A stretch of 64,000 nucleotides of DNA from Paenibacillus endophyticus (GCF_014192395.1 NZ_JACHXW010000003.1:174955-238954), one strand, 5' to 3'; shown: positions 42,037 through 52,014, counted from the first letter of the stretch. The notes: generated by a model from the sequence alone, not told the origin. Numbers and translations: made by a program.

Positions 42037-43920
42037 TTAATATTCCCTTCTTGCCAACGCGCGCTTTGCCGTATCCTGAGTGAATACCCCCTCCGAAGTA
42101 ATGATCTTCATCGGGAGCTCTTTCCCGGCCATATAATCTTTCACGGCTTTCATGAGCTGCGGGCCAAGCAGCGGATTGCACTCGACGACAAAGTTCAGTT
42201 TGCCGGTACCCAGCGCCTTCAAAGCAGCCCTAGTCGCGTCTACGGAAATGATTTTGATATCTTTGCCCGGCTTCAGTCCGTATTGCTCAATCGCCTGAAT
42301 CGCTCCAAGAGCCATATCGTCATTATGGGAGTATACGACATCGATGTCTTTACCGTGTTGACCAAGCGCTTCAAGCATGAGCTGCTTTCCATTCTCCAAC
42401 GTAAAGTCGCCTTGCAAAGATTGCACGATCCGATAGCCCGGCTCATCTTGAATAATCTCTTCAAATCCAACCTTCCGTCCCACGGCGGGATCGGAATCCT
42501 TTGTGCCTTGAAGCTCAACGATACTCACCTGCTCGGAGCTTCCTGCCATTTCTTGCGTGAGCCAGCGAGCTGCCCGCCTGCCTTCCTCTACGAAATCCGA
42601 GCCGATGTAGGCGGTCCATAAAGAATCATCGCTTACTTTCACTTCGCGGTCTGAGAGAATGACAGGTATCCCGGCTTGCTTTGCCTCCCCCAGCACCACG
42701 TCCCAGCCCGTCTTCACTAAAGGAGAAAACACGATAAAATCCACTTTCATCGCGATGAATTTTCTAATCGATTCGATTTGCTTATCCTGCTGCTGGAGTG
42801 CATTGTCGTAAAGCAGCTCGATTCCTTCCTCTTTGGCTGCATGGATAACCGAATTGGTATGCGCCAGCCTCCAGCCGCTCTCCAAACCAACCTGAGCGAA
42901 ACCAATCTTAATAGGCGCGGCTTCGGTTATTTGCCTAACCGGCTTATTTTGCGTGGACGATTCCCGCTCACCGAATTCATGTACGTTGTCTATCGTGATC
43001 GGATGACTTCTCAAAATAATTTTTTTGGGAATCCCCTTTTCTTTATTTAGAATGTCGACCGCATACCGTATAGCCTCTCCGCCGCCAGTCGGACTGGTAA
43101 AGGTACCCGTGAGCGTACTGTCCTTAACGAGATTCAATCCTCCGTTTTCACCCTTAACTCCGTCTACGCCAATAATCTTGACATCTGTTAACCCTTTTTT
43201 CTTCAATGCAATAGATGCGCCTAACGCCATCGCATCATTATGGGCAAAGATGAGGTCGATGTCCGTGTCCTTCTCCAGCGTTTTCAAAAGCAGATCTTCT
43301 GATTTATCGCGCTGCCAATCCGCATACAGCGATTCCGCAATTACGATATCTTTGCGGTCAGTTAGCGCTTCGCGGAAGCCTTCGCTGCGTTCATCTACCG
43401 TCGGAGAGCCCTTAAGCCCCAGAATCTCGACGATCCGGTTATCCCCTGCTTCAAGCAGCTGCTTCGCATATCCCGCTGCCTTGCTGCCGATGAGACGATT
43501 ATCCGTCCCAATATACAACGTATAATCATAACCCGTTACCCCCCGGCCTAGCACGATAACCGGAATTTTTTCGTAGATTTCGGTTATCGTAGGCGTCAGC
43601 AGAATCGGATCATCGAGCGAAATAATAAGCAAATCAATGCCGTACCCTATTAACTTATGTAAGTCTTCTTCCTGCTGCTTGCTGTCATTGCCCCCGTCGG
43701 TAAAAATGACGCGCAGATCTGGATATGCGCCTGCATCGCGCTTAATCTCGTCATTCAGCACTACGCGCCAAGGCTCGTTTAAATTGGGCTGCGAGACCCC
43801 GATGAGATATTTAACGCCTTCGTCTTGCATGGTCGCTGTCTGATTGCTGCAGGAATACAAGCTTAACAGAGCCATAAACGCAACGAAAAAGAATAAAATT
43901 TTGTACCTGGCTTCTTTCAT
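42037..43920 (-). CDS. Lipoprotein with two fused sugar-binding-protein domains
   Basis: Extracytoplasmic lipoprotein of 627 residues; signal peptide with lipobox LYSC at about 21-24. Two complete type-1 periplasmic-binding-protein (LacI-like) domains follow: about 36-325 (YLIGVSQPNLNEPWR; FAHNDAMALGAS) and 345-620 (IGFAQVGLESGWR; SHNDDMALGAIQAIEQYGL; VECNPLLGPQL). The second half closely resembles the binding protein at 47066-48115; the first is divergent. It overlaps the response-regulator stop by 4 bp (ATGA). I infer that it presents sugar to the YesM-type kinase rather than to the transporter; an alternative is a second receptor for the ABC transporter. Confidence 0.85.
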   Translation of the reverse strand: MKEARYKILFFFVAFMALLSLYSCSNQTATMQDEGVKYLIGVSQPNLNEPWRVVLNDEIKRDAGAYPDLRVIFTDGGNDSKQQEEDLHKLIGYGIDLLIISLDDPILLTPTITEIYEKIPVIVLGRGVTGYDYTLYIGTDNRLIGSKAAGYAKQLLEAGDNRIVEILGLKGSPTVDERSEGFREALTDRKDIVIAESLYADWQRDKSEDLLLKTLEKDTDIDLIFAHNDAMALGASIALKKKGLTDVKIIGVDGVKGENGGLNLVKDSTLTGTFTSPTGGGEAIRYAVDILNKEKGIPKKIILRSHPITIDNVHEFGERESSTQNKPVRQITEAAPIKIGFAQVGLESGWRLAHTNSVIHAAKEEGIELLYDNALQQQDKQIESIRKFIAMKVDFIVFSPLVKTGWDVVLGEAKQAGIPVILSDREVKVSDDSLWTAYIGSDFVEEGRRAARWLTQEMAGSSEQVSIVELQGTKDSDPAVGRKVGFEEIIQDEPGYRIVQSLQGDFTLENGKQLMLEALGQHGKDIDVVYSHNDDMALGAIQAIEQYGLKPGKDIKIISVDATRAALKALGTGKLNFVVECNPLLGPQLMKAVKDYMAGKELPMKIITSEGVFTQDTAKRALARREY

Positions 43921-45122
43921 GTCCAGCTTCCTTTGCGATAGGAGTTGGGAGAAACGCCTGTTTTTTTCTTGAAAGCGTTGCTGAAGTAGTGCTGGCTGTT
44001 ATAACCGACCTTTTCGGCAATTTCATAAACCTTATAGCTGGTATCGTTCATAAGCAGAACCGCATGCTTGATTCGTACATCCGTCAAATAATCAATGAAC
44101 GAAGCGCCGATCTCCTTCTTCAACAGCTTGCTTAGATAGGTTGGACTTACTCTCACCTGATCGGCAACCTCCTGCAAGGAAAGGCTCGGCATCGCATAGG
44201 CTTGCTCAACGAACTTCTTCGCAAGCAGAACGACAGGCGACAAGCTGCCTTTTGCATTGATTCCTTTCACAAGCTCGTTATAGACACGGTCAGCGTGTAG
44301 GAAGCCATCACTGAGCACCTTGTCCGAATAAATAACCATCCGCGCCAATATTTCTTCGAATTTCGTTTGAATGGCCATACACTGCTCGATCCACTCGCTT
44401 TCATCCGCTATCGGCGAGAAGATGACTATATATCCCCGTTCGTCTTCCATTACGACATGCTCGCCGCTGTCCGATAGGATATCCTCTATAATATTTCGGG
44501 AGGCAAATTCGAGTAAATCCTTGCCCCATTCCTTCTTCACAGTACCGACGTTTGTGCTTTGTACTACCTTGAAGACAGCGAGCCGGGTTGACGCGTTGAT
44601 AGGAAGCTTCAAGTATTCAATATTTTCCTCAACCTCGCCCGGCTCCCATAATCCACTCATCCACCTGCGCAAAAAGTTGTCCCTTATCAGCAATGAATTA
44701 TTCTGAAGCTGCTTGCTCGTAAACGCCTGGAATTCTTCTTTTATTTTGTTTTTCTCCAGTTCAATAACGGCGCGGTCAATCAGTTCCTTCAGCTGCGACT
44801 TGACTACCGGCTTTAAAATATAATCAAACACGCTCAGCTTCACTGCTTTCTGCGCATATGTAAATTCATCGTAGCCGGTTATTACGACGACCAGGCATTT
44901 ATGCTCAAGCTGCAGCTGCTCGACGAAAGCCAGACCGTCTAAAAAAGGCATGTTAATATCGACAAATAGGAGATCCGGTTTCGTGGACCTGGCAACCTCA
45001 AGCGCCTCGATTCCGTCCTCCGCTTCACCAACCACCTCAATGCCAAGCTCTTCCCAGGGCAGCACCTGCATCAGACCTCTTCTTATTCTTGGCTCATCAT
45101 CCGCGATGACTAACTTCCACAT
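43917..45122 (-). CDS. YesN-type response regulator with AraC DNA-binding domain
   Basis: Response regulator of 401 residues: receiver domain (ADDEPRIRRGL; phosphoacceptor Asp in LLFVDINMPFLDG near 55; Lys in DYILKPV near 105), a middle linker, and a C-terminal AraC pair of helix-turn-helix motifs (LQEVADQVRVSPTYLSKLLK; YEIAEKVGYNSQHYFSNAFK). Pairs with the adjacent kinase, whose stop lies 40 bp upstream. Likely target: the sugar ABC operon upstream and possibly its own. AAGGAGGAG precedes the ATG. Confidence 0.93.
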   Translation of the reverse strand: MWKLVIADDEPRIRRGLMQVLPWEELGIEVVGEAEDGIEALEVARSTKPDLLFVDINMPFLDGLAFVEQLQLEHKCLVVVITGYDEFTYAQKAVKLSVFDYILKPVVKSQLKELIDRAVIELEKNKIKEEFQAFTSKQLQNNSLLIRDNFLRRWMSGLWEPGEVEENIEYLKLPINASTRLAVFKVVQSTNVGTVKKEWGKDLLEFASRNIIEDILSDSGEHVVMEDERGYIVIFSPIADESEWIEQCMAIQTKFEEILARMVIYSDKVLSDGFLHADRVYNELVKGINAKGSLSPVVLLAKKFVEQAYAMPSLSLQEVADQVRVSPTYLSKLLKKEIGASFIDYLTDVRIKHAVLLMNDTSYKVYEIAEKVGYNSQHYFSNAFKKKTGVSPNSYRKGSWT

Positions 45123-45162
45123 GCTGTTCTCCTCCTTCTATGAGTAAGAAGCTCTTTGCGCC

Positions 45163-46959
45163 TCAATCCTTGTTTAACGGCAAATACACATTGACCCTCG
45201 TCCCTTTGCCATATTCGCTTTGCACCTCAATGCCGTAGGAAGCGCCGTACGTCAAACGGATGCGCTCGTTGACATTGAACAGCCCGAAGCCGTTCTTATG
45301 CTCTGGATTGCCTGAATCCTTCAAGCCCTGTTCAAGAAGCTCCAGCTGCTCCGGCTTTATGCCTTGCCCGCTATCAATAACAGACAATACGAGATGCTGG
45401 TCAATATTCGCCGTTTCAATGCGAATATGTCCTTTGCCCTTTTTCATTTTGATGCCGTGGTAGATTGCATTCTCGACGAGCGGCTGAAGGATCAGCTTCA
45501 ATAAGCGATTATATTTCAAATGCTCGGGTATATCTTGAATCTCGTAGCTGATCTTGCTCTCGTAGCGCATCATTTGAATAATCAAATAGCTGTTCACATG
45601 CTTGATTTCATCCTCGAGAAATATCATTTCGTTGCCCTTGCTAAGGCCGATTCGAAACAGATTAGTGAGCGCGATAATAATTTCAACGATATCATCCGCC
45701 CCTCTGTCCTGTGCCATCCACTGGATCGTATCGAGCGTATTGTAAAGAAAATGCGGCTTGATCTGCTCTTGCAGCACCTTGAGCTCCGCTTCCCGTTTCT
45801 CTTTCTGCTCGGTATAGACCATATGAATTAATTGCTCAATTTCCTGTACCATCTTATTGAAGCTGTCGCCCAGTTGGCCGATCTCATCCTTTGATCCGCC
45901 TTTGAACCTTAGATGGAGCTCGCCCTCCTCCACTCGCTGCATGATACGCCTAAGCTTGCGGACCGGCTTGATGATCGAATTCGTGAAAAACCACGAGACG
46001 ATTATAGCTAGAATGATTGTGAGCAGCACGACGATAACGGTATAGAGCTGCCATTTGATCACGACCGACTTTGACTCATCCAGCGGAAACACGCTGACGA
46101 TTTTCCAATTCGTTCGCTCGAACCGATCCTGCATAATCTGGAAGGTTCGATTGTTTATTTTCTTTTCCATTCGGGTGTAACCGCTTTCGAGCCAATCGTT
46201 ATCGATTCTGTAAACGATCAAATTGACCGGCGAATACACGATCCCTCCATGTGAATCGGTAATATAAACAAATCCGCTTTTTCCTAAAGACACCGACTCG
46301 ATCGTCGTTTGAAAAATAGTTAGCTCCATATCCAGCAAAATGACGCCTAAAACCTCATTCGTGAGCGGATCCTTGATCGCTTTTACGAATGACAGCACTT
46401 GATCGGCACTGTAATTGGATGCTGATTTCATATTTCTGCCGATTGGCTTGCTGATCAGCAACAGCTCATCGGGGTTGCTTACCGCATCCTTGTACCAGCT
46501 CTCCGAGGTCAATGGATCACGAATGACCCTCTCCAGTCTATTGCTTACGTATTGATCATTTTTATTTACGATTAAAAGGCCGGCAATTTCGGGATGTCTC
46601 TGCTCGTACATCGCAATCACTTTTTTGATATCTGCCTCGCGTTCGACACGACCAGCAGCACTTGTTCCTAGCCCTTCACTGAAAAAATGATTTACGTTAA
46701 TGTCATTTGCAACATAAGCCAAAATATTTTCCATTTCGTCGAAATAATAAACGATGTTTTTCTTAACCTGCTTCATCATTTGAATCGTATGTTCATTCGT
46801 CGTATCTTCGATTGAGCGCTTGTAAACCCCGGTGCCTACCGCGCTTAACGTGACGATTGACAATAATATAATAATGACAAAATAAATGAGAAGCTTAAAT
46901 CGAATACTTCGATTTTGAAATCGTTGGATAATCTCCAAGCGGTTGTTTCCTGCAAACAC
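45163..46959 (-). CDS. YesM-type sensor histidine kinase
   Basis: Membrane sensor kinase of 598 residues: helix near 20-42, an extracellular CACHE-type sensor of about 250 residues, a second helix near 300-322, a HAMP domain (IKPVRKLRRIMQRVEEGEL), the His_kinase box QIKPHFLYNTLDTIQW with the phospho-His, and HATPase_c with N box LVENAIYHGIK and G boxes DSGQGI and GFGLFNV. Start is probably the GTG at 46959 (AGGTGA upstream). It lies 106 bp after the sugar-binding protein gene, separated by a strong stem-loop. Confidence 0.93.
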   Translation of the reverse strand: MFAGNNRLEIIQRFQNRSIRFKLLIYFVIIILLSIVTLSAVGTGVYKRSIEDTTNEHTIQMMKQVKKNIVYYFDEMENILAYVANDINVNHFFSEGLGTSAAGRVEREADIKKVIAMYEQRHPEIAGLLIVNKNDQYVSNRLERVIRDPLTSESWYKDAVSNPDELLLISKPIGRNMKSASNYSADQVLSFVKAIKDPLTNEVLGVILLDMELTIFQTTIESVSLGKSGFVYITDSHGGIVYSPVNLIVYRIDNDWLESGYTRMEKKINNRTFQIMQDRFERTNWKIVSVFPLDESKSVVIKWQLYTVIVVLLTIILAIIVSWFFTNSIIKPVRKLRRIMQRVEEGELHLRFKGGSKDEIGQLGDSFNKMVQEIEQLIHMVYTEQKEKREAELKVLQEQIKPHFLYNTLDTIQWMAQDRGADDIVEIIIALTNLFRIGLSKGNEMIFLEDEIKHVNSYLIIQMMRYESKISYEIQDIPEHLKYNRLLKLILQPLVENAIYHGIKMKKGKGHIRIETANIDQHLVLSVIDSGQGIKPEQLELLEQGLKDSGNPEHKNGFGLFNVNERIRLTYGASYGIEVQSEYGKGTRVNVYLPLNKD

Positions 46960-47017
46960 ATTCTCACCTATTTCTTTTTCATCTCAGTATATCTCGACTT
47001 TTCGGGGTGGGAAACAA

Positions 47018-47053
47018 CAAATTGCAAAGGGGCATTAGCCCCTTTGCAATTTG
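47018..47053 (-). promoter_or_regulatory. Stem-loop between the sugar-binding protein and kinase genes
   Basis: CAAATTGCAAAGGGGC pairs perfectly with its complement (16 bp, loop ATTA); the following T-run is weak on the minus strand. It looks like a partial terminator or mRNA stabiliser that keeps the binding protein in excess over the two-component genes. Confidence 0.7.
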
Positions 47054-47065
47054 CTGCATTCAAGT

Positions 47066-48115
47066 TTAATAGAGTCGGTTAGGCAATGCATCGATTGCTT
47101 TTTGACCGAAATATACATCCTCGTCCGATTTGATCCATTTTTCCAACGTTTTGCCTTCTTTAAAATCTAGAATTGCTTGTTTCAGCTGTGGTCCCAGCAA
47201 TGGGTTACACTCAACGGTAACATTCAGTTTACCGTCGCGAATGGCTTCAAAAGCTGGTTTGATGCCGTCTACCGATACGACGAAAATGTCGGTTCCCGGC
47301 TTTAAGCCGTATTCTTCAATCGCTTGAATGGCACCAAGCGCCATGTCATCGTTATGTGCGTAAACGGCTTGAATGTTTTTGCCGTCTGATTTCAGGAAAG
47401 CTTCCATGACCTCTTTGCCCTTTGCACGAGTAAAATCACCAGTCTGAGATTTGATGATTTTGTAGTTAGGATTGCCGTCAACGATTTCTTGGAAGCCCTT
47501 TTGGCGATCATTGGCAGCACTCGCGCCAACCGTTCCCTGAAGCTCAACGATGTTTACTTTCTTATCTGCGCCAAGCAGCTCCATCATCGTTTTTGCTGCG
47601 TTTTGGCCTTCAAGCACGAAATCGGAACCGATGAAGGAAGTGTACAGCGACTCATCGCTCACTTTTACAGTACGGTCAAGCAGGAATACAGGGATGTTAG
47701 CCGCTTTCGCTTCTTCAAGCACCGTTTCCCAGCCGGATTCAACGACGGGCGCAAGAGCGATCGCATCTACTTTTTGGGAGATGAATGTACGAATGGCTTT
47801 GATTTGGTTCTCTTGCTTTTGCTGAGCATCGGAGAACTTCAGTTCAAACTGCGCGTCGCTGCCGAATGTATCCTTGATCGATTGCGTTTCAGCATCCCGC
47901 CAGCCGCTCTCCGCACCGATTTGCGAGAAGCCTAGCACGATCTTTTTGTCTGATCCTTTGTCGTCTGCTGCCGGAGCCGTAGTCTCCGTTCCCGCATTGG
48001 TTGGGGCATTTCCTCCATTATTGTTGTTAGCTGCATTGCCGCCGCATGCCGATAGCAGAAGGCCTACCGCTAACACCGTAGTCATTACAAAAGAGCTCTT
48101 TTTAAACTTAAACAT
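47066..48115 (-). CDS. ytfQ: YtfQ-like sugar-binding lipoprotein
   Basis: Receptor of a sugar ABC transporter; 349 residues. Lipobox LLSACGG at about 20-26, an Asn/Gly/Thr linker, then a type-1 binding fold: VLGFSQIGAESGWRDAET, IALAPVVESGWE, IGSDFVLEGQNAA, VYAHNDDMALGAIQAIEEYG, NVTVECNPLLGPQL. This pattern matches the galactofuranose-binding YtfQ subgroup, though the actual ligand may differ. It follows the permease genes by 138 bp and precedes a stem-loop. Confidence 0.85.
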   Translation of the reverse strand: MFKFKKSSFVMTTVLAVGLLLSACGGNAANNNNGGNAPTNAGTETTAPAADDKGSDKKIVLGFSQIGAESGWRDAETQSIKDTFGSDAQFELKFSDAQQKQENQIKAIRTFISQKVDAIALAPVVESGWETVLEEAKAANIPVFLLDRTVKVSDESLYTSFIGSDFVLEGQNAAKTMMELLGADKKVNIVELQGTVGASAANDRQKGFQEIVDGNPNYKIIKSQTGDFTRAKGKEVMEAFLKSDGKNIQAVYAHNDDMALGAIQAIEEYGLKPGTDIFVVSVDGIKPAFEAIRDGKLNVTVECNPLLGPQLKQAILDFKEGKTLEKWIKSDEDVYFGQKAIDALPNRLY

Positions 48116-48253
48116 TTTTCTGTTCCTCCCTTTATATGCTGTGTGTTGATTACATTATTAATATAGTTCGTTTCAAGTTGATTGTATTTACATAAAAACG
48201 TTATATTTTGCTAAATTCGGCACTATTTAGATTCTATTATTCTATTATTTACG

Positions 48254-49294
48254 TTATATAGAAGCTGGCGTTCGTCTGTCCCCGCCGCTAGCAGTCGGCT
48301 TCTCCGCAGCATGGCTAATGACGCGCCGTCTTTGGCGGCGGATCACGATCACTCTCTGCAGGAGAATAAAGAGGAACAATAGAAATCCGACAGCAATCTT
48401 TGTCCACCATGAGCTAAGCGTACCTTGGTACATGACGATCGTTTGAATAATGCCCGAGCAAATGACGCCTAGCAACGGACCAACCAAGTAACCGAAGCCT
48501 CCGGTTAGCAGAATGCCTCCGATTACGCAAGCCGCAATCGCATCCATCTCCATCCCCATTAGGTGGAGGTTGTAGCCAGACAACATATAGAAGGTAAATA
48601 CAATGCCGCCAAGCGCGGAGCAGAAACCGCTGATCGTATACACCAATACCGTAATGCGAGGAACCGGGAGGCCCATCAGCATCGCTGAACGCTCGCTGCC
48701 CCCAATTGCAAATACAGATCTGCCAAACTCCGTATATTTGGCAACATAGACGGCGACCGCAACGACAGCCAAAGCAATCACGACGCTCACCGAGATAAAA
48801 TTGGATCCGACCAGGTTGATTTTGAATTTTGATATAGCCGTATACGTAGCATTCTCGATGACGATGCTTTGCGTCGTTATGAAATAGCTTGCTCCTCTGG
48901 CAAGAAACATTCCTGCGAGGGTAACAATCCAAGGATGCAGGTTGAAGCGTTGGATCAGATAGCCCTGAGCCGCTCCGAACATGATGCCAATGATCAAGCA
49001 AATGGCCATTACGACGTAGGCGTTCATGCCCTCCTGCAGCAGCGCAGCTGAAACGACACTGATGAAAGCGACGACAGAGGCAACCGACAAGTCGATGCCT
49101 CCCGTAATAATAACGAAAGCAAGCCCAGTCGCTACGATTATCAAGTAGGCGTTATCGATGAAAAGATTGAAAAACACTTGCCAGGTGAAAAATCCGGTAT
49201 AGAGCACTGAACCCGCGCCGTATAGCAAAACGATGAGCAGCAAGGTCGAGAAGATAATAATATTGTTCTGATTAATTCGAAGATTCAGCTTCAT
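48254..49294 (-). CDS. yjfF: YjfF-like sugar ABC permease
   Basis: Membrane permease of 346 residues with about 8-10 hydrophobic helices, of the RbsC/BPD_transp_2 family: FVIITGGIDLSVASVVAF, FNLHPWIVTLAGMFLARG, AIAACVIGGILLTGGFGYL (the EAA-like loop). Second permease of a YtfT/YjfF-type heterodimer. Start overlaps the previous permease stop by 4 bp (ATGA). It ends in a basic tail. Confidence 0.85.
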   Translation of the reverse strand: MKLNLRINQNNIIIFSTLLLIVLLYGAGSVLYTGFFTWQVFFNLFIDNAYLIIVATGLAFVIITGGIDLSVASVVAFISVVSAALLQEGMNAYVVMAICLIIGIMFGAAQGYLIQRFNLHPWIVTLAGMFLARGASYFITTQSIVIENATYTAISKFKINLVGSNFISVSVVIALAVVAVAVYVAKYTEFGRSVFAIGGSERSAMLMGLPVPRITVLVYTISGFCSALGGIVFTFYMLSGYNLHLMGMEMDAIAACVIGGILLTGGFGYLVGPLLGVICSGIIQTIVMYQGTLSSWWTKIAVGFLLFLFILLQRVIVIRRQRRRVISHAAEKPTASGGDRRTPASI

Positions 49295-50301
49295 CCAACC
49301 ACCGCCTGTTTATTCTTCTGTTGGAACATTCGCCTGAAGCGGTCCGATTGCATTAAGCTGACAACGATGACTACGATTGCCTTCACGACCATAATGCGCT
49401 CTGGCGGCACGCCCATGGAGTAGATCGTCGTCGTAAGCGATTGAATGAACAAAGCCCCGATGACCGTTCCAGCGAGAAAGAAACGACCGCCTCGCATGGA
49501 AGTCCCACCGATGACGACCGCCAAGATCGCATCCAGCTCGATCCATAAGCCAGCATTGTTCGCATCCGCGCTGCTGATGTTCGAGCTCACAAGCAGCCCT
49601 GCAATTGCAGCGCACAGACCGCAAACGATATAAACGAATAAATAAATTTTCCGTGGTTCAAGACCTGCATACTCGCTCGATATTTTATTGGAGCCCGTTG
49701 CCTCGAGGAAAAGTCCAAGAGCCGTACGCTTTTTCAAATAAAGCACAAACAGGAAAACAAATGCTGCGATAAATATGGAGAAGGGCAGTCCGAGGAAAAA
49801 ACCTTTGCCGATAAAGCCAAAAGCCGCATTGTCGGTAGTGAGAACCTTTCCTTCCGTAATCAATTGCGCGATTCCCCGGCCAACCGTCATTAAGATTAGC
49901 GTTCCAACCATAGGCTGAATGCCCAGATAAGCGATTAGCACGCCATTCCATAGACCGCACAATACCCCGACGACCATTGCCGCGACAATGGCCATCCAGA
50001 GCGGCACCACGCCTAGCAATGAGATGGCAACCGCTCCGGAGATGGCCAGCACGGAACCGACGGAAATATCAATGCCTTCCTTCGCAATAACAAGCGTCAT
50101 GCCTATGGCAATTACCATGATCGGTGCGGCACGATTCAATATATCGATCAAGCTGCCGAAGAGATGGCCATTTTTAATTTCAATATTGAAAAAACCAGGA
50201 ACAAAAAATAAATTAAACAATAGGATAGCGGCCAAAGCGGTAATGGGCCAAATGATTTTGGTGTGCATGACGTTAGCTGCCAGTTTGCGAATATTGCTCA
50301 T
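49291..50301 (-). CDS. ytfT: YtfT-like sugar ABC permease
   Basis: Membrane permease of 336 residues, RbsC-like: IAIGMTLVIAKEGIDISVGS, LGIQPMVGTLILMTVGRGIA, LDAILAVVIGGTSMRGGRFF. It pairs with the next permease. The start was set at ATG 50301 (AAGGAGGCGG upstream), overlapping the ATPase gene by 29 bp. Confidence 0.85.
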   Translation of the reverse strand: MSNIRKLAANVMHTKIIWPITALAAILLFNLFFVPGFFNIEIKNGHLFGSLIDILNRAAPIMVIAIGMTLVIAKEGIDISVGSVLAISGAVAISLLGVVPLWMAIVAAMVVGVLCGLWNGVLIAYLGIQPMVGTLILMTVGRGIAQLITEGKVLTTDNAAFGFIGKGFFLGLPFSIFIAAFVFLFVLYLKKRTALGLFLEATGSNKISSEYAGLEPRKIYLFVYIVCGLCAAIAGLLVSSNISSADANNAGLWIELDAILAVVIGGTSMRGGRFFLAGTVIGALFIQSLTTTIYSMGVPPERIMVVKAIVVIVVSLMQSDRFRRMFQQKNKQAVVG

Positions 50302-51805
50302 GAGTACCGCCTCCTTCCGCAATCATCTTCATAATATTCGTTTCGGTCATATGGTCGCCGCTAATTTCTCCTACTTGCATCCGGTCGCGCAGCACCACGA
50401 TTCGATCGGCGCACTCAATCATTTCTTGAAGCTCCGAAGAAATAATCAGTATCGAAAGCCCCGACTTCGCCAAATCCAATATCAGCTTCCGAATCTCGCC
50501 TTTGGAGCCGACGTCGATCCCCCTAGTCGGTTCGTCAAGAATGAGCAGGCTAGGATCCGTAGCCAGCCACCGCGCCAATATAACCTTTTGCTGATTGCCC
50601 CCGCTCAAATTATCGATTCGCTGTTCCATGCTAGGCGTCTTGATTCGAAGCAGGTCAATGAATTTCCTAGCGATCTCCTGCTGCTTCTTCAAGGGAATAT
50701 AATTGAATATGCCTTTCTTCGCCTGAAGCGCGAGCACGATATTTTCACGGATCGTAAGCTCCCCGACTATGCCTGCTACTTTCCGATCCTCCGGGCAGAA
50801 GCCCACGCCTTTACGGATCGCTTTCTTCGGATTCATTGATTGGAACGTCTCCGAGCCAAGCGTCAGAATGCCGCTGTCAGATTGGTCGATTCCAAAGATG
50901 AGGTTCGCGAATTCCGAACGTCCTGAGCCGAGCAGGCCCGCTAGCCCGACAACCTCACCCTTCCTGACGGACAAGCTGACCGGCTTCACGGAGCCTACTC
51001 TCGTCAAAGCTTGGGTAGACATCATAACTTCAGACGAATAGCTCTTTTCCTTCTTACGATGCTCGTCCTCTTCTCTCCATTCACGGCCGATCATATTCGA
51101 GACCAGGCTGCTTTTGGACAGCTTGCTCGTCTCATATTCACCGACTAAAGCACCATTGCGCAGAATCGTAATCCGATCGGTTATGTCATAGACCTGATCA
51201 AGGAAGTGAGTGACAAACACAATGCCCATGCCCTCGTCGCGAAGCTTGCGCATGACGTCGAACAATTGCTGTACCTCTTGATTGTCCAAGCTTGAAGTAG
51301 GTTCATCCAGAATGAGAACACCGCTGGACATATCAACCGCTCTAGCAATCGCAACCATCTGTTGAATGGCGACCGAAAAGCCAGACAGTGGCTGTTTGAC
51401 ATCCAGATTTAAGTTCAGACGCTTCAACAAGCGTTCGCTATCCTCGTTCATTCGTTTCCAGTCAATCGAGCCTCTGCGCTTCGGTACGCGGCCGATATAC
51501 AAATTTTCTGCCACAGACAAGTTAGGGCATAAATTTATTTCCTGATACACCGTACTGATCCCAAGCGTCTGCGCCTCCTGAGGCGATCTTGCTGTTATGG
51601 TTCTGCCCTTCAATTGCACTTCGCCTTTATCCATTGCGTGCACGCCAGTCAGCACTTTTATTAAGGTTGATTTCCCCGCGCCATTCTCGCCCATCAATGC
51701 ATGAACCTCACCTTTTCGCAGGGTGAAGCTTACGCCGCTAAGCGCTTTAACGCCAGGAAAAGTTTTGCTCACATTATCCATCTTCAGTAGAACGTTTCCG
51801 TTCAT
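50273..51805 (-). CDS. ytfR: YtfR-like sugar ABC transporter ATPase (two nucleotide-binding domains)
   Basis: Cytoplasmic ATPase of 510 residues with two ABC domains as in RbsA/MglA. Domain 1 has Walker A GENGAGKSTLIKVLTG and Walker B VLILDEPTSSLD; domain 2 has the degenerate GLLGSGRSEFANLIFG, signature LSGGNQQKVILARWLA and LLILDEPTRGID. First gene of the transport operon, which runs ytfR-ytfT-yjfF-ytfQ, a different order from E. coli, where ytfQ is first. GGAAGGAGTGG precedes the ATG. Confidence 0.9.
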   Translation of the reverse strand: MNGNVLLKMDNVSKTFPGVKALSGVSFTLRKGEVHALMGENGAGKSTLIKVLTGVHAMDKGEVQLKGRTITARSPQEAQTLGISTVYQEINLCPNLSVAENLYIGRVPKRRGSIDWKRMNEDSERLLKRLNLNLDVKQPLSGFSVAIQQMVAIARAVDMSSGVLILDEPTSSLDNQEVQQLFDVMRKLRDEGMGIVFVTHFLDQVYDITDRITILRNGALVGEYETSKLSKSSLVSNMIGREWREEDEHRKKEKSYSSEVMMSTQALTRVGSVKPVSLSVRKGEVVGLAGLLGSGRSEFANLIFGIDQSDSGILTLGSETFQSMNPKKAIRKGVGFCPEDRKVAGIVGELTIRENIVLALQAKKGIFNYIPLKKQQEIARKFIDLLRIKTPSMEQRIDNLSGGNQQKVILARWLATDPSLLILDEPTRGIDVGSKGEIRKLILDLAKSGLSILIISSELQEMIECADRIVVLRDRMQVGEISGDHMTETNIMKMIAEGGGTHEQYSQTGS

Positions 51806-51949
51806 TAGGCCACTCCTTCCTCTATGAACACTCTATTTGTATGATCAATTATCATTTTACGGATTCGGGCAATCGTTGTATTTACACGCAAAAGCTATTT
51901 TATACATTATTCGGTTCTTTTCTGTCATCCGCGCTTGGCTAAAACAAAC

Positions 51950-51990
51950 AAATAAACGCCGCCTCGCGCATGTACATGCGGAGGCGGCGC
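51950..51990 (-). terminator. Terminator, relic of the SLH gene
   Basis: GCCGCCTC and CGCATG pair with CATGCG and GAGGCGGC (one bulged base); the minus strand continues TTTATTTGTTTGTTTT. It lies just after the stop codon of the decayed SLH gene. Confidence 0.85.
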
Positions 51991-52014
51991 CTATGGTTAA
52001 GAAGACTTCTTACA

